Shown piece after piece: positions 1 through 12,897 of a DNA stretch of 64,000 nt. Position 1 is the first letter of the stretch. Each line of letters starts with the position of its first letter. Made by a program: the position numbers and the translations under genes. Under the pieces are notes generated by a model. The model had not been told where the DNA came from, made no database searches, and saw only the letters and a program-made list of their open reading frames with translations. The stretch comes from Onchocerca lupi (Eukaryota > Nematoda > Chromadorea > Rhabditida > Onchocercidae): the NCBI GenBank assembly GCA_028564675.1, contig JAOVVO010000016.1, positions 124,001 through 188,000 of the forward strand, read 5' to 3'.

Positions 1-212
1 AGCTGCATTGCGCTAACAAAGGACCAGCTGCTAACAAAAGCTAACTGTATTGCGTAACAAAGGCGCACATGGATGTATTATCAATCCTTCCTTTTTTTTT
101 TACCATTTTCAAAACGATTCATGCCAATGAGTGGTTGCTCTCTACGTCGCAGTTATTTAAACTTTCCTTAATATTCTTCTTATTATATAGTAATTTCACC
201 ACTAATTTTACT

Positions 213-274
213 ATGTTTTATTGATATGATATTTGTAATTTTCATGTTTTATTGATGTAATATTTGTAATCGTC
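213..274. repeat. 31-bp tandem repeat, two copies
   Basis: Two adjacent copies of a 31-base unit starting ATGTTTTATTGAT (213-243 and 244-274), differing at about four positions. A third partial unit (GTGTTTTGTATTATC) follows. It lies just upstream of the SL1 copy. No function is suggested. Confidence 0.75.
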
Positions 275-308
275 GTGTTTTGTATTATCAAGTTTTCTAT
301 TGATAAAA

Positions 309-330
309 GGTTTAATTACCCAAGTTTGAG
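309..330 (+). other. Exact SL1 spliced-leader sequence without donor site
   Basis: The 22 bases match the nematode SL1 leader completely (begins GGTTTAATTACCC, ends GTTTGAG). In a working SL RNA gene the leader is followed at once by a GT splice donor; here it is followed by ATTCTACGCG, so this copy cannot donate a leader in the usual way. A TTTCTTTGGAA stretch near 378-388 faintly recalls an Sm site. No 5S rRNA gene, a common neighbour of SL genes, was seen. It is either a leader copied back into DNA from a trans-spliced mRNA or a decayed SL RNA gene. A chance exact 22-mer in 64 kb is very unlikely. Confidence 0.85.
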
Positions 331-1000
331 ATTCTACGCGCCACGAGACAAAGTTTCCCGACACCATCACTTCTTTTGTTTCTTTGGAATTTACATATGA
401 GATTTAAGCACACATAAACATCACTTCAGCACAGTACGAAATCGACAACAAAGAATCGACACTGGAAATTTATCTTTAGGAAAATTTATTTATTTATTTT
501 TTTGAATGGTTGCATGTAAAAAAATCATTAAATAACACAAGATGATGCGGATTGTAGGTAAATAGAAAAATGCAAAATTACTAACAAATCTCCGACATAA
601 AGCTTTATCGAACCAGTTTCTTCGTAAAACTCAAAAAACAAAATTTTATTATTTGTAATAAAGAATGTGAAACAACCTAGGGATGCCATGACAATCTTAA
701 TTATTGATGGCCGTTTATTGTAGGGAAAGCCAAGATGGCGTGGTTGTTCTCAAAGGAGAATGTTGTGTCCTTTGATGACCTTGACTGTCGTTTTCATATG
801 TTTTTGAGTGCGATCAACTGACTTTAATTTTTACTGTGAAATATATATATGGTTATATATATTTGCGTGTGCAGTTAACCTTAAGGGAACGATGCATTGC
901 CGGAAAAACCGAAATATTTTTTGGAATATAGATATGAAGAAATAATCAAAATTTTTGCATTATAGAAATATCTCGGTATAGGCAAACTTTTGATCCTTAG
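331..1000. other. Stretch without recognised gene
   Basis: AT-rich sequence after the SL1 copy. No long open frame, RNA gene or recognised element was seen. If the SL1 copy marks a reverse-transcribed mRNA, its body should start at 331, but I cannot name a product and see no clear poly(A) end. Confidence 0.5.
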
Positions 1001-1008
1001 GCTATAAT

Positions 1009-1775
1009 TAATATATTGTAAATTGTGCCGTACTAATGGCTACATGGAGTAAATAAACTCCTTTTGCGCACTTTGTACTTGTGGGGAAAAAAAATCTCTC
1101 TGAATTGTACAATGTGGTTTGTGGATTGGTTGGCAGTAGATATCGGGGAAAGTCTTGTACGACAAAGATGAATTCTTTTAAGATTCACTGATTGATGAAA
1201 GAATAATTATTGATAATAACAATATCAGCGAATATCGGATAAATTGATCACTGGGTTATTCTTCTCTTTGTCGCTCGTGTCGGTCGGGTTTTCGAACTGT
1301 TGCTGTCGAAGCGTCGATTTGTTCGTTGTAGAACTGTTGTCGAAACTGTTATGGAAGCTGTATAAAAAACTGTTGAAAAGCACTTGCCGAAAAACTGCTC
1401 CTGTCGAAGACTCGTTGTAGAAGACTGACTCTTCTCCTAAATCCGAATTTTATATATCTTTTCGGGGTCCCTCCTTTTTTTCACATCTCTAATTTGTTGC
1501 TTCATGATTGGTCGACCTCGTTTTGTTTACCTGTTGAACAGAGCATTTTGGCGGGAAACATGTCTACCTTTCTATTTATTGTTTTGGCGGTAAACATGTT
1601 TATCCTTGTTGGTCCATTGAAAACTGTTTTCGCGCTTCTTAAGTTTTAACATTTCTTGCGTACCGGTATTTCCCGACAGAGTTAACACGTTGTAAATTAT
1701 CTCTCTTTGCGCCATAAGTCAATATATTGCAAATCGTGCTAGGGTTCACATGTAGTGACTCATAAATAACTTCCC
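1009..1775. repeat. Diverged direct repeats bounding a dispersed-repeat region
   Basis: About 57 bp at 1009-1066 (AATATATTGTAAATTGTGC and onward) recurs in diverged form at 1721-1775 (AATATATTGCAAATCGTGC and onward), about 710 bp apart on the same strand. Between them lie degenerate copies of an AAACTGTTGTCGAA-like motif (1280-1430) and the TTTTGGCGG repeat also found near 55.5 kb. This looks like an old interspersed element with terminal direct repeats. No coding capacity survives. Confidence 0.5.
1495..1640 (+). repeat. Dispersed repeat, copy 1 (TTTTGGCGGGAAAC family)
   Basis: Contains two internal units, TTTTGGCGGGAAACATGTCT and TTTTGGCGGTAAACATGTTT, about 45 bp apart. A related copy on the same strand lies at 55430-55540 and shares the preceding GT(C/T)GA(C/T)CTC...TGTTT(A/G)(C/T)CTG context. 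The family is non-coding as far as can be seen. Confidence 0.6.
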
Positions 1776-4700
1776 TCCTATCAAATAGAGGTCCAAATTA
1801 CTGGTGCTATTAATTATTGGTCGATATTTATCGCTTCATTATGAGCCGTAATTGCGGCAAAAAAAATTCTCACAAAAAGTCTTTATTACACAACAAATTT
1901 ATCTGTACCAATTCCAATCCTCAAAAAAAAAAAACCCTTTACAAATTAATTTCACGACAGCATTGCACTGCTTCATTATCATTTTCATAAGGTTGACGGA
2001 CAAGTAAGTAGAACATGCTGGTCACTTGTTATTCCTCACTATACTATCTTATCATTCTTCAGCCTGCCAAGACGAGTTATTTGACAGTTTCCGTTTTAAA
2101 ATGAGATATGAGTATCATTTTATTATTTATCTCATTCATAAAATGTCATAACTTTTAGGTACTGTTAAATAGTAGGCATTGCTTTGAACATAACTTTTCC
2201 AACAAAAACAATCAGACCTCATGAATTTTCGGTTCTATACACAATGAGGCATATTCCCAAAATCTTCTTGCAAGCAAATAATTGACAGAAGTGAGATGGC
2301 TTGAAACATCGGTGTAGCTCAAACAATCAAAAAGTATAGTGGACAAAATGATTTTTGCAGGTATTTGGCATCGTCAATTGATTGCGTCAATGATTCGGCG
2401 CGATTGGATCCAACAGCTAATGCAGGTAATGACGATCATGCAACTATATTTTAGTTCTTCTAATTTGGCATTGCTAATCCTTGGACTAATTTTCTGAATC
2501 ATTTTGTTAGACACTTAATTGCACCAAAAGTCCAAAAGATATTGATGATTAAAAAAGTGTACAACGACACGGCAAAAATACAATGAACCGAAATTCATTG
2601 GCATCAAGAATTTTTGCCACGCATTTTCCAGCAAGAGTAATCATATGTAGTAAAAAAAAAAACTTCAAGCATTTTGATGAACTTAAGAATGCATAAGAAG
2701 TGATTGAAAATCGGATATGATAATTGTGTATTATCTTCTCCGCCTTCTTCCTAATATTTCAGTCTATTTTGATACTGTACTTTATTTCTTTTGGGGCAAT
2801 ATTCGTAGACAAATCTATGTTCATCTCAAGTTTCAGCCGTCCATCAGTCAGTACATGCTGTTTGCATTTTTCATTTAACACAGTCTGTTGGCATATAAAT
2901 GGACATATTTTGGAAAACTTTTTATTTGAATGGTCAAATTTTCTTCACCAGATTGTCTTTCATTTCTTCTCCATTTTTACAAACGAATAAGTTTGTAAAG
3001 TTTGCTAACTTTCCTAATGCAGTTTCGAAATGGATTGTGAAAATGAGAAAAAATGGATTTGCAAAGACTCATTTTATTGCAATGGTAGCTTTATTCTCAA
3101 ACCGTACGCAAAGAGTAGCGAAGACGGATAATGTAATTGAATCCAAATTATAACTAAGATTTAATTTTCTGGATTTTCGTTATGATTTCTCTGTTATTGC
3201 AAGGCATTTTTTAAACTGTAGTGAGAGTTACAAAGTTTGCGACTAATAATTTGCATAACTAATATACAAAGTTTGACAGATAAACTGATGGATTCAGATT
3301 CGATACTTGAAAAATTGATGCTGCAAATATAAGAATATACAACATTTATCCCATATTTTCGGATAATTTTCTTGTTTCGGTTTTTTCTAATGGTAACAAT
3401 TTCGTTATTTATTTTGGGACTTATTATTCCAGTTTCTTCAGGGCGATAGGATAGTACACTGCTTCCTGGAATCAAAATCTTCTATCTTTTCACAGCACCG
3501 AAATGAAACTTGATTTGAGCAAAAAAATCAATGGAGAGCAGCACGAGATTGGCATTTCTCGCGGTGTTCAAATCATGGGGATAAGTAAAAAAAACAACAA
3601 TAAAATTAAAAAAAAGAAAAATCCATCCAAATAGGTAGCAGAAAGCAATCCATCAGACTTCTGCATGATCGATTTGTTGCAGCAGTTACTGCAGTACTCC
3701 ACTGTTTGGAATTGTTTGATTATCGACCTTTTTGTAAAATTTGTTCAAATTGTACCTCATGTTCTATTATAATTTGAATTTCAGATTTTAGATTATGGGA
3801 CTGATGCTTTTTTTTTTTGGATATGAAATTTTAGGTATGTAAAAAAATATGAAATTTAAATGAAGTTTCGTGATGCATTAGTCGGAATTGCATTAACTAA
3901 CTAAAAGATTACATTTGCAATATCCGCAACTTAATAAGTTATATTAGTTCGAAATAAGATTGTATGGTTTGATTAAATACTTTGATCGATAAGTTGGGAT
4001 TTAACTGATGCATTAGAGCATTTCATTCTACCAAGATTTTTCTCAAAAATTTTTTTTATAGTCGCATAGCTCACTGATCATTTGATCGTTACATCAAGAA
4101 CAATAAATAATTATTATACAATGGTAGAATTCTCGTCGCATAGGAAACCTTTGGCGTTTCTATGTTTTCAAGACGCTCAGCTCGTAAAAATTTGTTAATT
4201 TTTCGTCCACCGTTCAATGCAAATCAAGGAGTTTTAATGATTTAACACAAATAAGTTTTCTTTGGATTTAGGATTTTTTGAGAAATTAATTGTTTTGTGG
4301 AATTTTCAATGGTTGAAATTTTAGAAAAAATCATGGGTAAATTTAAAGGAAATATCAACGATGATATGAGCAAAAATCATATGTGAATTCTCCATAATAC
4401 GCTTCCCAGAGGACTTGAACAGTTAAGATCTAAGGCGTAGTAAATGATGAGAAACTACTTTGTGTTCAGCATTTTGCTTCTAATTAAATAGGAATTTTTT
4501 AGAGAGGAAGTATTATGTTATGGAATTACAGTTTAATACACATCGAGTCTAAATATATTTAAGTGCACTGCATAAATTACCACTGGAAAGGATACCATTT
4601 TACAAAATTTTTTTTTCCACAAAATAGCAGTCATGAAATACTTGAATTAATTTCTGCTGTAACTGATTTGTAACTTATCAGCACCATTATCTTAAGGATT

Positions 4701-4800
4701 CTAAATAGAGCAAAAGTGAAAAATGGAGGAAATGCAAATGTGTACAATGTATTTGATTGAACGCTTGAAAACTTCATAAAAAGGGAAGGATTCAATCAAT
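1776..4800. other. Non-coding stretch with one orphan exon candidate
   Basis: AT-rich sequence with scattered short open frames that do not look coding. The only exon-like piece is 2361-2425, listed separately. No RNA genes or other elements were recognised. Confidence 0.5.
2361..2425 (+). CDS. Orphan exon candidate
   Basis: 65 bases lie between a good acceptor (ATTTTTGCAG) and a good donor (CAG then GTAATG). Two frames are open: one reads YLASSIDCVNDSARLDPTAN, the other WHRQLIASMIRRDWIQQLMQ. The first leaves phase 1, which would fit the first recognisable Caskin exon at 13375, but that would need an 11-kb intron. No family is recognised. It may be an upstream Caskin exon, an exon of another gene, or chance. 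Confidence 0.2.
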
Positions 4801-4810
4801 ATTCTTTAAA

Positions 4811-4910
4811 AAAAACATTGCAATATAATTCAGTTACAATACAATGCAGTTTTAATGAGAGCTTTCCTTAAACTGTGCTGTATTGTAACTGAATTGTATT
4901 GCAGCTTTTT
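4811..4910. repeat. Long imperfect inverted repeat (hairpin)
   Basis: The left arm 4811-4853 and right arm 4870-4910 are imperfect reverse complements over about 41 bases; the core AATTCAGTTACAATACA pairs almost perfectly. A 16-base loop separates them. The size (~100 nt) and bulged pairing suit a microRNA precursor or a very short MITE. No target-site duplication was defined. Confidence 0.7.
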
Positions 4911-5855
4911 AACCAGTTAATATTATTGATACGTTATGCTAGCCTATTAACACGACATTTAATATTGCTTTCTTCTTGCTCTTAATATAATTTTTTCTTT
5001 TTTACATAATTCTTTTCTTCTTACCCATTGCTTTCCTCCTATCCCATAATTGTTATTTTTTTGGGTAAGACCACAGAGCCTTTCTTTAACATAATCAAAT
5101 GTTTCATCCCAAATGTTGTTATCTTGCACTTGCAGCAGCTGTATTCAGTCAAACACATTGCTTTGTTTTCTAGCTTGTCTCTGTTCCAAATTCATTAGAA
5201 TGTCTCCAGCCAACAGAGAAATCGTTGCCAATTTTTTTGGCCACTCTATCATTTTGATATTTATGAAGCAAGATTTTTTGGTACCTTAAACATTTTCATG
5301 ATTTCTTATATTTATTTACGAATTCATGCTGATATTTCGAAGGAAAATTAATGAGTTTTATTATACTTCTATATACACAGCTATCAGAACGCATACTTCA
5401 CTATGATGAAAAAAAATTATAACTATTGTTTTTTTCATGGTGAAAAAAGCGATAGTTTTAATCACATTAATTCAGCATTTGAAATATGTCCTCTTTTAGA
5501 ATGACTTTAGCTTTTCTTATAGATTTCTTGCTAATTTTAAATAGTTCAAACTTATCAAGAACTGATTCCAGATCATGTCAACCAACCGCTTATAACCTAG
5601 AATTCGATTCCATCTTGGAATTTTATTGGAAATAATTTTCGTGCACTTTATATAACTTGGAAATGGAGTTTTTCCTTGAACTGTATTTTCTAATGAGGGA
5701 GATGAGAATGGAAATGCTTCATATGAAACATAAATTTTGCATGGGGGTTGGAATTATCTAAATAGTAAAGAAAATCATCCGTTATACATTCATCATATTT
5801 AAGTATACTTTATTATTTTTTCTTTTCGATGTTTTTCTTATTTGAATTTGGTTTC

Positions 5856-6900
5856 AGAGATTATTTTTTTGGAAAGAGTGACCTCTACAGTAGATGGAAC
5901 ATGTCTAGAAATAAGTGCTGATGAAATGCTGTTAGGATCATATAATTCAATGCATTGATCAGTTTCAATCTAAACATGATAATGAAGTTGGCTGACTTCA
6001 AATCCGAATTGAATGCGAGAAAACGAGCTAAGAATACAAGGAACATGCAGAATTGTCGAAGCATTATGAAATCAGAGAAGTGTTCAAGGCCAATATGTCG
6101 CCGACAGTGACTTAACTATAATTGATATTTGAACGCATAAATCTTTGGAGAAATTAAAGCTTTTGAAAATGTCAAATTGTGACAGAATTTTAAACTATGA
6201 AAAGAATATGAACAGAACTCGTCATCTGTATGACACATAAAAGTAGTCAGCGAAGGCGCTGGATTTATTATGTGATGTTCAACGATCATAATGCTCTATT
6301 ATTAGATATAAGGAATGATTTAATGAGGAGAATTGATAAATATGTTGAAAGGATAAGATGCAGAGGAGATTCATGATAACGGTTGGAACTAAATTATTTG
6401 CTTCAGATTCTATTAATGTGGATAAGAAATGCAATGTTTTGAGCTACATAACATGGATGTATCTGATGGAAAAAGGTGCAGAAGTATGTTGATGCTGGAC
6501 TGGATATATTGCTATTAGCGTTATATCTGGAAGCTGTCAAATTTTCTAGGAAATGTGGGAAATATTAGGATATTGTTTATTTTAGCGGTAGTAGATGTCC
6601 GTGTTCTTAGATCAAAAATCCATTAACTTTTGCTACTATTTTTATTGCACAAAGCTAGCATCAAGAACCGCGGAAAATGAGCAATAGTTAAGATATGCAA
6701 GTGATGAAGATAAGGGTGGGAATAGCAGTAATACGAATATGGGAATTGAGGAATGTGTTGTGCGATTTATTTCGGTACTTTCTATTCGTGTTCGTCCTTG
6801 ATTCGGCACCCAAGCATGCAAGGCGAAATTTCATCACGACCTGTTTTCACCATCAAAAATTATTTGATATTGTAAACATGTTACTCCCATTGTGTAACAC
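5856..6900 (+). pseudogene. Decayed coding-like sequence, unknown family
   Basis: After an acceptor-like GTTTCAG, several protein-like stretches follow in shifting frames on the + strand: about 5860-5955 (ERVTSTVDGTCLEISADEML), about 6040-6105 (AELSKHYEIREVFKAN), about 6140-6235 (MSNCDRILNYEKNMNRTR), about 6475-6570 (KYVDAGLDILLLALYLEAVK) and about 6718-6870 (MGIEECVVRFISVLSIRV, then ACKAKFHHDLFSPSK after a stop). Stops and frame changes separate them. This pattern suits an old pseudogene or transposon relic. I recognise no family. Decayed coding origin is inferred only from residue composition and open stretches. Confidence 0.35.
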
Positions 6901-8170
6901 ATATTTCTTTTCCTTTCCTGCCTTGATATTTAAATTTTGATGAAAAATGCAATTACTGTCAGAGTAAGGATGGATATGCTTCGATGATTTATCTCTGAGA
7001 CTGATCATCATTTTAATTCATTCGTTTTTCTGATCCATTTCCCATGTTGATGCAGCCACTTCCCAATATATCATGGGAATAAAATCTATTTGCCAAACGG
7101 AATTTTTTCTTGGTCCATCATTCGTTGTCTTTAGAATTTTCTTGCTTTTGTTCAGCTGACCTAATTTAATTTGCTACTTTTTCTGTAGATTGGGCAAGGC
7201 AGTGTCGACAGTGAAAAAATTAAAAAAATGAAATTAAGCTTAGCTTAACTGCACTGTTATGCAATATTTTTGCAAGTTTTGATTTGATATTACATCATTC
7301 CAACTCTTATTACAAGTTAACGTTACAGTAAAAGTTTGTGGGCCTTATTTCACCGTGTAAAATACTTGTATGGTAAAAAAAAATCGATCTTATTCAATTT
7401 ACGTATTTGTTAACATTAAATGTAACATAGAAACAAGATGAAGATAGAAAGTAATCGTCTTCATCAGTTCTTTCACTCTAGCACATACATAACAAGATTA
7501 TTCCCCTTGTAAATCTGAGAAGTAGAAATCATAAATTTATTTATAAATCCTATTTATATGGTAGATTTTCATCAGAAATTAGTAGTAAAATAAATTTGAG
7601 CGGCAATAGTTAAGAGCACCTGTAAGCCTATTTGAAGTATGTAACAACACCTGGATGTTGCCTTCAATTGACCAAGCAGCATTTCTCTTATAGTTGCATA
7701 TTATTTTCAGTTTTTCTATTTCATTATTGATCAGTCTATTACACCAATAAACGTAGAATCCGTAGATAGTAAGCAAGTGACTGTAGAAACAGAAAATATT
7801 GCATCTTCATTCTCCTCCAGATTCTCTTCCATGACTTTTCACGTACATTATTCAAGAGTGCACATATATTATGATTTCTTAATCGAGCCTACCTGGGTAA
7901 ACTTGGATTTCGGAAAATTGTTATTCTCTGAACAATAATTTATTCCAAATCCATAAAAGTTGAATATAAAGAGAGCAGAGGAATAGATTTTTTATTCTGC
8001 GGTCGTTTCACAACAGGTGTTGATGCAGCTGCTGTTCTAGCCTTTAACTTCGTCATGTTCTTGACAAACTTAAAGCCTTAACATTACAAACTACTCAACT
8101 TTTCATCTAATATTGGCAAGAAAGAAACTTCTGCTACAGTCCTTCATACATTCGTATTTCTGAATAACCT
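6901..8170. other. Stretch without recognised gene
   Basis: AT-rich sequence with only short open frames. The 65-codon minus-strand frame at 7579-7776 has no good splice sites or family signature. Nothing else was seen. Confidence 0.5.
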
Positions 8171-8225
8171 TTGTGTGCATATGTCTTCCTTCGGTAATAG
8201 CAAAACTCTCATTTGGTGTCACATA

Positions 8226-8352
8226 TGTGTGTGTGTGTGTGTGTGTGGGGCTGTTTATATGTATGTTTGTTTATGTGTATGTGTATGTCAAGTATGTGTG
8301 TGTGTACATGTATGCGCAAATATGTGTATGTGTGTGTGGTGTGTGCTTGTAG
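8226..8352. repeat. TG/TA-rich microsatellite
   Basis: A pure (GT)n run of about 20 bases at 8226-8246 is followed by a degenerate TG/TATG tract to about 8352. Cys/Val-rich open frames across it are artefacts of the repeat. Confidence 0.9.
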
Positions 8353-11300
8353 GTGTGTTTTATCGTTGAGGGATTGGTCGATACGTTGTCCTGCTGATCA
8401 GTTTGACCGTGAAGGTGTATCGACTATAGAACCATACTATACCATATGTGCTGCGGTTGTGCTGTGCTGCTTGCTTTTGCACATTGGTCTCTGGTGGGTT
8501 GCATTTGCTTTGTCAGGATTCGAATCGCCGTTGCAGCAGAGACCCGTTGTTGACGATGCGACTACATTTCGCACTTTGTTCGTATTTCTTTTGTAAATGT
8601 CTGTCTGCAAATCGTGGCTTCACTTGCTTTTGTGAGAGTATAATTGTTACTGTAGACTGTTAGGTAAAAAACAGCTGAGAGGTCACTAGTAAAAAAATAA
8701 AAACTATGTTCTCTTCGAGGTAAATATCATTGTGAAGAGATAGAGAATTTTATAATTTTAATTTTTGTAGTCATAAGTTTGTAGTGTACTGAGGTACAGA
8801 TCTTCAATCCTAATCCTCATTTTAGCCGAAATTAGCTGCTTTGGTAAAGGAATAACTTTGCTTAACAGCTCAAAATGATAAGATGCCATAGTAGTGATGT
8901 AAATTCTTGACAGTACAAGACAATACGAATGGAAGTTTAGAAGAGGGGTAACTGTTATCGACGGGTAACTTTTTCGCTTAATAGCAGATCTCACTATCGA
9001 GTTGAATCACGTGCCGAATCAATATACTTGAAATTCAAGCGAGAGTTGTTAAATGCCGGGGTAAATTTGTCTCTTTCCCACACTGTCGATCAGTTGTCGA
9101 TCAATTCTTCCCAGTCCATATTTAATGTTTTTACTATAATAGTAAAAAAACTTGAACGCTCTTTCTCTCTGGATGTATATAGCAAATAAAACTGTGCCAT
9201 TAGAAATACATTTAACAACGAATTTTTCATTTGATTCCTTCTCTGTATTTTTATTCCTGAGTGATTTATGATTATTGCATGTTTTCCATGTTATCCGCCA
9301 ATTACTATTAAAACAATATTTAAGTACTATGGAATTTTTAACAAATTGTTATCTATTTACAATAAAAATAAATGTTTATTAAATTTTCTTCATCTGAAAT
9401 ATTCTAATAACAACAATCTCTCGAAATCCGATTTGAACAAGGAGAAATATTCGTAATTCAAAAGAGCAGAAAAGATTTTTTAGTATGTTGAGATTCTGAG
9501 CTGCTAGTCAGCATCGTTGATAGTACACTAAACGGACAGTGAGTCTATCTGAGGAGGTCATGTGTTGCCAAATCTGGCGCTCACTTCAAGTTTCATCAAA
9601 TCTAGTGAAGCTGTCTCAGCAAGCTCATTATGATTGTAAATTCTCGAGACCTAAAAAGATTCTAGAAAGACCTGCTACCTCATTTCATTCCTTTTTCTTA
9701 TTACTGATTGTGTTGATGTGAATGTAGAAATTTCGATTCCAGGAAAAGTCCTGATCAGTGGTGAGAGCTGTTATGTAGATTTAGAACTATTTTTTTCCCT
9801 ATTCTTGAAGTTTCGAGTTGCTTCTTTTCTTCTGTCCTGTTTCCTCAATTTATTACTGCCGTCGTCTAATCCATTGATTGAAAGAATAAAATTACTATCC
9901 TCTACATTCTTTTCAAATTATTTCATTTTTTAAACAACTTTTCGCATACTTTCTTTCAGGATATTGAACTTACTTTCTTTTTGTGAGTCTTTTTTTTCTT
10001 TTTTGCTTTTCTAACTTATACTATGTAATTAAAAGATGTTTAGATTATTTCGAGTTATTAGTTTTCCATTCCAGAGAGCTTTACCAAAAAAAACTCTCTG
10101 CAGTGCGATTTTATCAGTGGTTAAGCGTTGCGAAAGTAAACAGGGCACAATAAAAGTGAGAATGTATTGCTGCTTATCAGTCGGGTAACAGCTTTAGTGA
10201 TTAGCATCGCCAGTTTCTTTTCCGATAAATAAATCGTAAAAAATGACTGGGCAGTTGTGAGGTATTACTGTCTTCAACATGTTTATATCTTGGATACTTT
10301 CACCAACACATTGCTGTTGGTTGTTTGGAATGGATGTTTTCAAGTAACTAGTTTGTCAGGCAAAGAAAATCGGTACAGTTCATTGACGTTTACATAGCAA
10401 TTTATGATTTGTTATTTTGCAACTTTAACCATAAAATGAATTTATATAAGTCATATTTTATAAAATATAGCGTTCAAACTGTGTTTCTATAAAAGATTCA
10501 TACAGTTTCGACTCTGGTTTCCATAAATGACTTCTTCATGCTGAAAGATATTTTTTACTGGATAGTTTGCATGCTTTTAAAATCTCAGTTTTTGTATTAT
10601 GTTGCATTTTTCAGTTCCCGCTTAATTTATTATCAACTGACTGTTCGGAAAGTTATTATGATGTTTTTTGTCATCATTGCTTAGTGGATGCCAAGAACCA
10701 GAAAGCATGATATCAATCCTAGCTTTTCTCTAGTTATCAAACTCCTCCAAGAATGGATTTATGAGAGAAAAAATCTCATCCAATAGTCATCCTTTCTGTG
10801 AGCGATTTCCAGCTATTAACTTATTCTCGATTTTTTTTCAGTTGTTCTGGTCTTATCGTCATCAAGATTACTAAGATAGAATTGATATTCAGCATTTTCG
10901 CTCGCAGTTCACATTTGATTTTTGCCAATAAGTGTAAAGTTTCATTTGAAAATCAAATGAAAACAAAAAGTAGCAGTGCACTTCAACAGGAATAAGCACT
11001 TTTTTGAAGAAACTTGCAACCTCATTTAGTGGCGTAATTTTTACACACTGTATTGTAGATTTTCCCCTAATTTAGTTCCCTGAAGTGAGCACTTATTCGA
11101 TAGTAGAAATCTTGGAAAATAAAAGCTAAATGCTTTTTAATCAAAATTCCTCTAAAATAATTTTTAATACTAAAAACTGGTGGCTGCCATTTGCTGTTAA
11201 TATCTTTCCATTACTTCATGATGCAGGAGCTACGCTCATACATAAGATACTGTACAAATATATCTTTAGATGAATATTATAGTTCCAATCTGTCATCTCG

Positions 11301-12897
11301 AGACAATTATCGAACCGTCGATTGCATGCTACTATAAAAAAATATAATGGCAAATCATTCTTTTGTCCAAGTTTTTTTTTTTTTTGGAACATAGAATCAT
11401 TACTGCCTTCATTGCGTTATTTCAAGTTCTTACATCACATAAGATTTACTGCTAATGCTTATTCTAATGTTTTCACAGTTTGAAACGTTTAACATTTCTT
11501 CTGGTCAGCTAGTGTGCATGCTTGCGATAAAACTAACATTCAGTGATATCTTCCTCTAGATGTAACTCTGTCAAAGGAACTCTTAATGATACTGCTAATA
11601 TTTTGTAATTTTAAGTGATTTATTTGCTGTTTTCCCAGATTTTCAATTTCTTTCAGGAGATTTCTCCTTTCATATTACTTGAACATATATATAATACATT
11701 CATACGTACTTACTCCATCATGCTTATAAAGATGCAAACCTGTGCCATACAAAGCTTTAGAACGATTAATTTGCACTTTCATTTCTCCAATCACACTCAC
11801 CAACAAATGCCTTAATAAGAAAAGGCAATTTTTTCAACGAAAATTTTGATAATTTCCATGCAGAGATCTGTAGTTCCAACCTTGAAACAGATAAAATAAT
11901 ATGGATTTTTGGCTTCTTGGAAAAATTGTCGTTTTCTTTAATACATTTGGCCGTTCATTTCACGACTTCCTGCACGTAACCGTAACCTTTTTAAGCTACA
12001 GTTGCTTTCCAGTTTGGATTCAATTGATATTCAGATCGATTTACGAATTGCGGGAAGTTATACACAATTTTTTTGATTTCCGTGACTCTCACTATCCACT
12101 GCTGTTTGCATGATATTTCAATAATCAATCACAGTTCCTAACCTAAAAATAAGAACGCTTGATATCTCATTTTCAACAATAGGTAATCCTGTTTTTTGTG
12201 TACATAAAAAAGTAATGGATTCCACCTGTAGCTCTGCGGAAAAGTTATGTTATTGTTTCTCTGCCTTATTGTTCAAATATCCGTCATTTTTTCCATAACT
12301 GTTGAAAGAGCCAAAAATGAGAAGTTTACATATGATTAATGGTGGACCCGAAAAATGGAGTTTTTTTTTCATAGCTTTCCAAAAATAGTGCACCTTCCAG
12401 TCTGCTCATTTTTTGCTATTTAATACATAAACAATTTTTCTTTTCTTGATTGTTAAAAATACGACCGATCTATTTACCTATGCAAGTTTCTTATAAAACT
12501 ATGCTGCTGATAATTTCCAATTCATAAATAATTTCCCAAGAGATTGGATTTTTTTCATCTCTGACATTTTACTGAAAGTAGTCTTTCAGTAAGAATAGCG
12601 ATGAACAAAAAGATATATGATTGGAAAATCACGTAGGTTTACGGAGCTTCTGTTGTCTTGCTTTTTCATCAGGCTTGTTAGGAAGTATTAATTTGCTTTA
12701 TCATAACTCAGAAAATATATCTTACTATTTTCTAATTTTTTTCTTCGCCTACTACGGCTAGCTGGCATAAAAATTGAACTAAATCACGCCAGATATATTA
12801 TGGGTTACCAGAAAATTGAGCGTATATAAAGTTGAGCATCTGAAAAAGTTTGCAGAAGTTCCTGCATTTAGCAGAAAATTTGGAGAAATATCTCGAG

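Noticed and set aside
5040..5260. Minus-strand protein-like text (GNDFSVGWRHSNEFG) and its mirror
   Set aside because: Stops soon in every frame, has no splice sites and matches no family I know.
5581..5620. TTCGATTCC-like T-loop reminiscent of a tRNA
   Set aside because: No matching acceptor stem, D-arm or anticodon arm could be folded around it. No tRNA or rRNA genes were found in the window.
8175..8369. Cys/Val-rich open frames across the TG microsatellite
   Set aside because: They are direct products of the dinucleotide repeat and have no domain or splice support.
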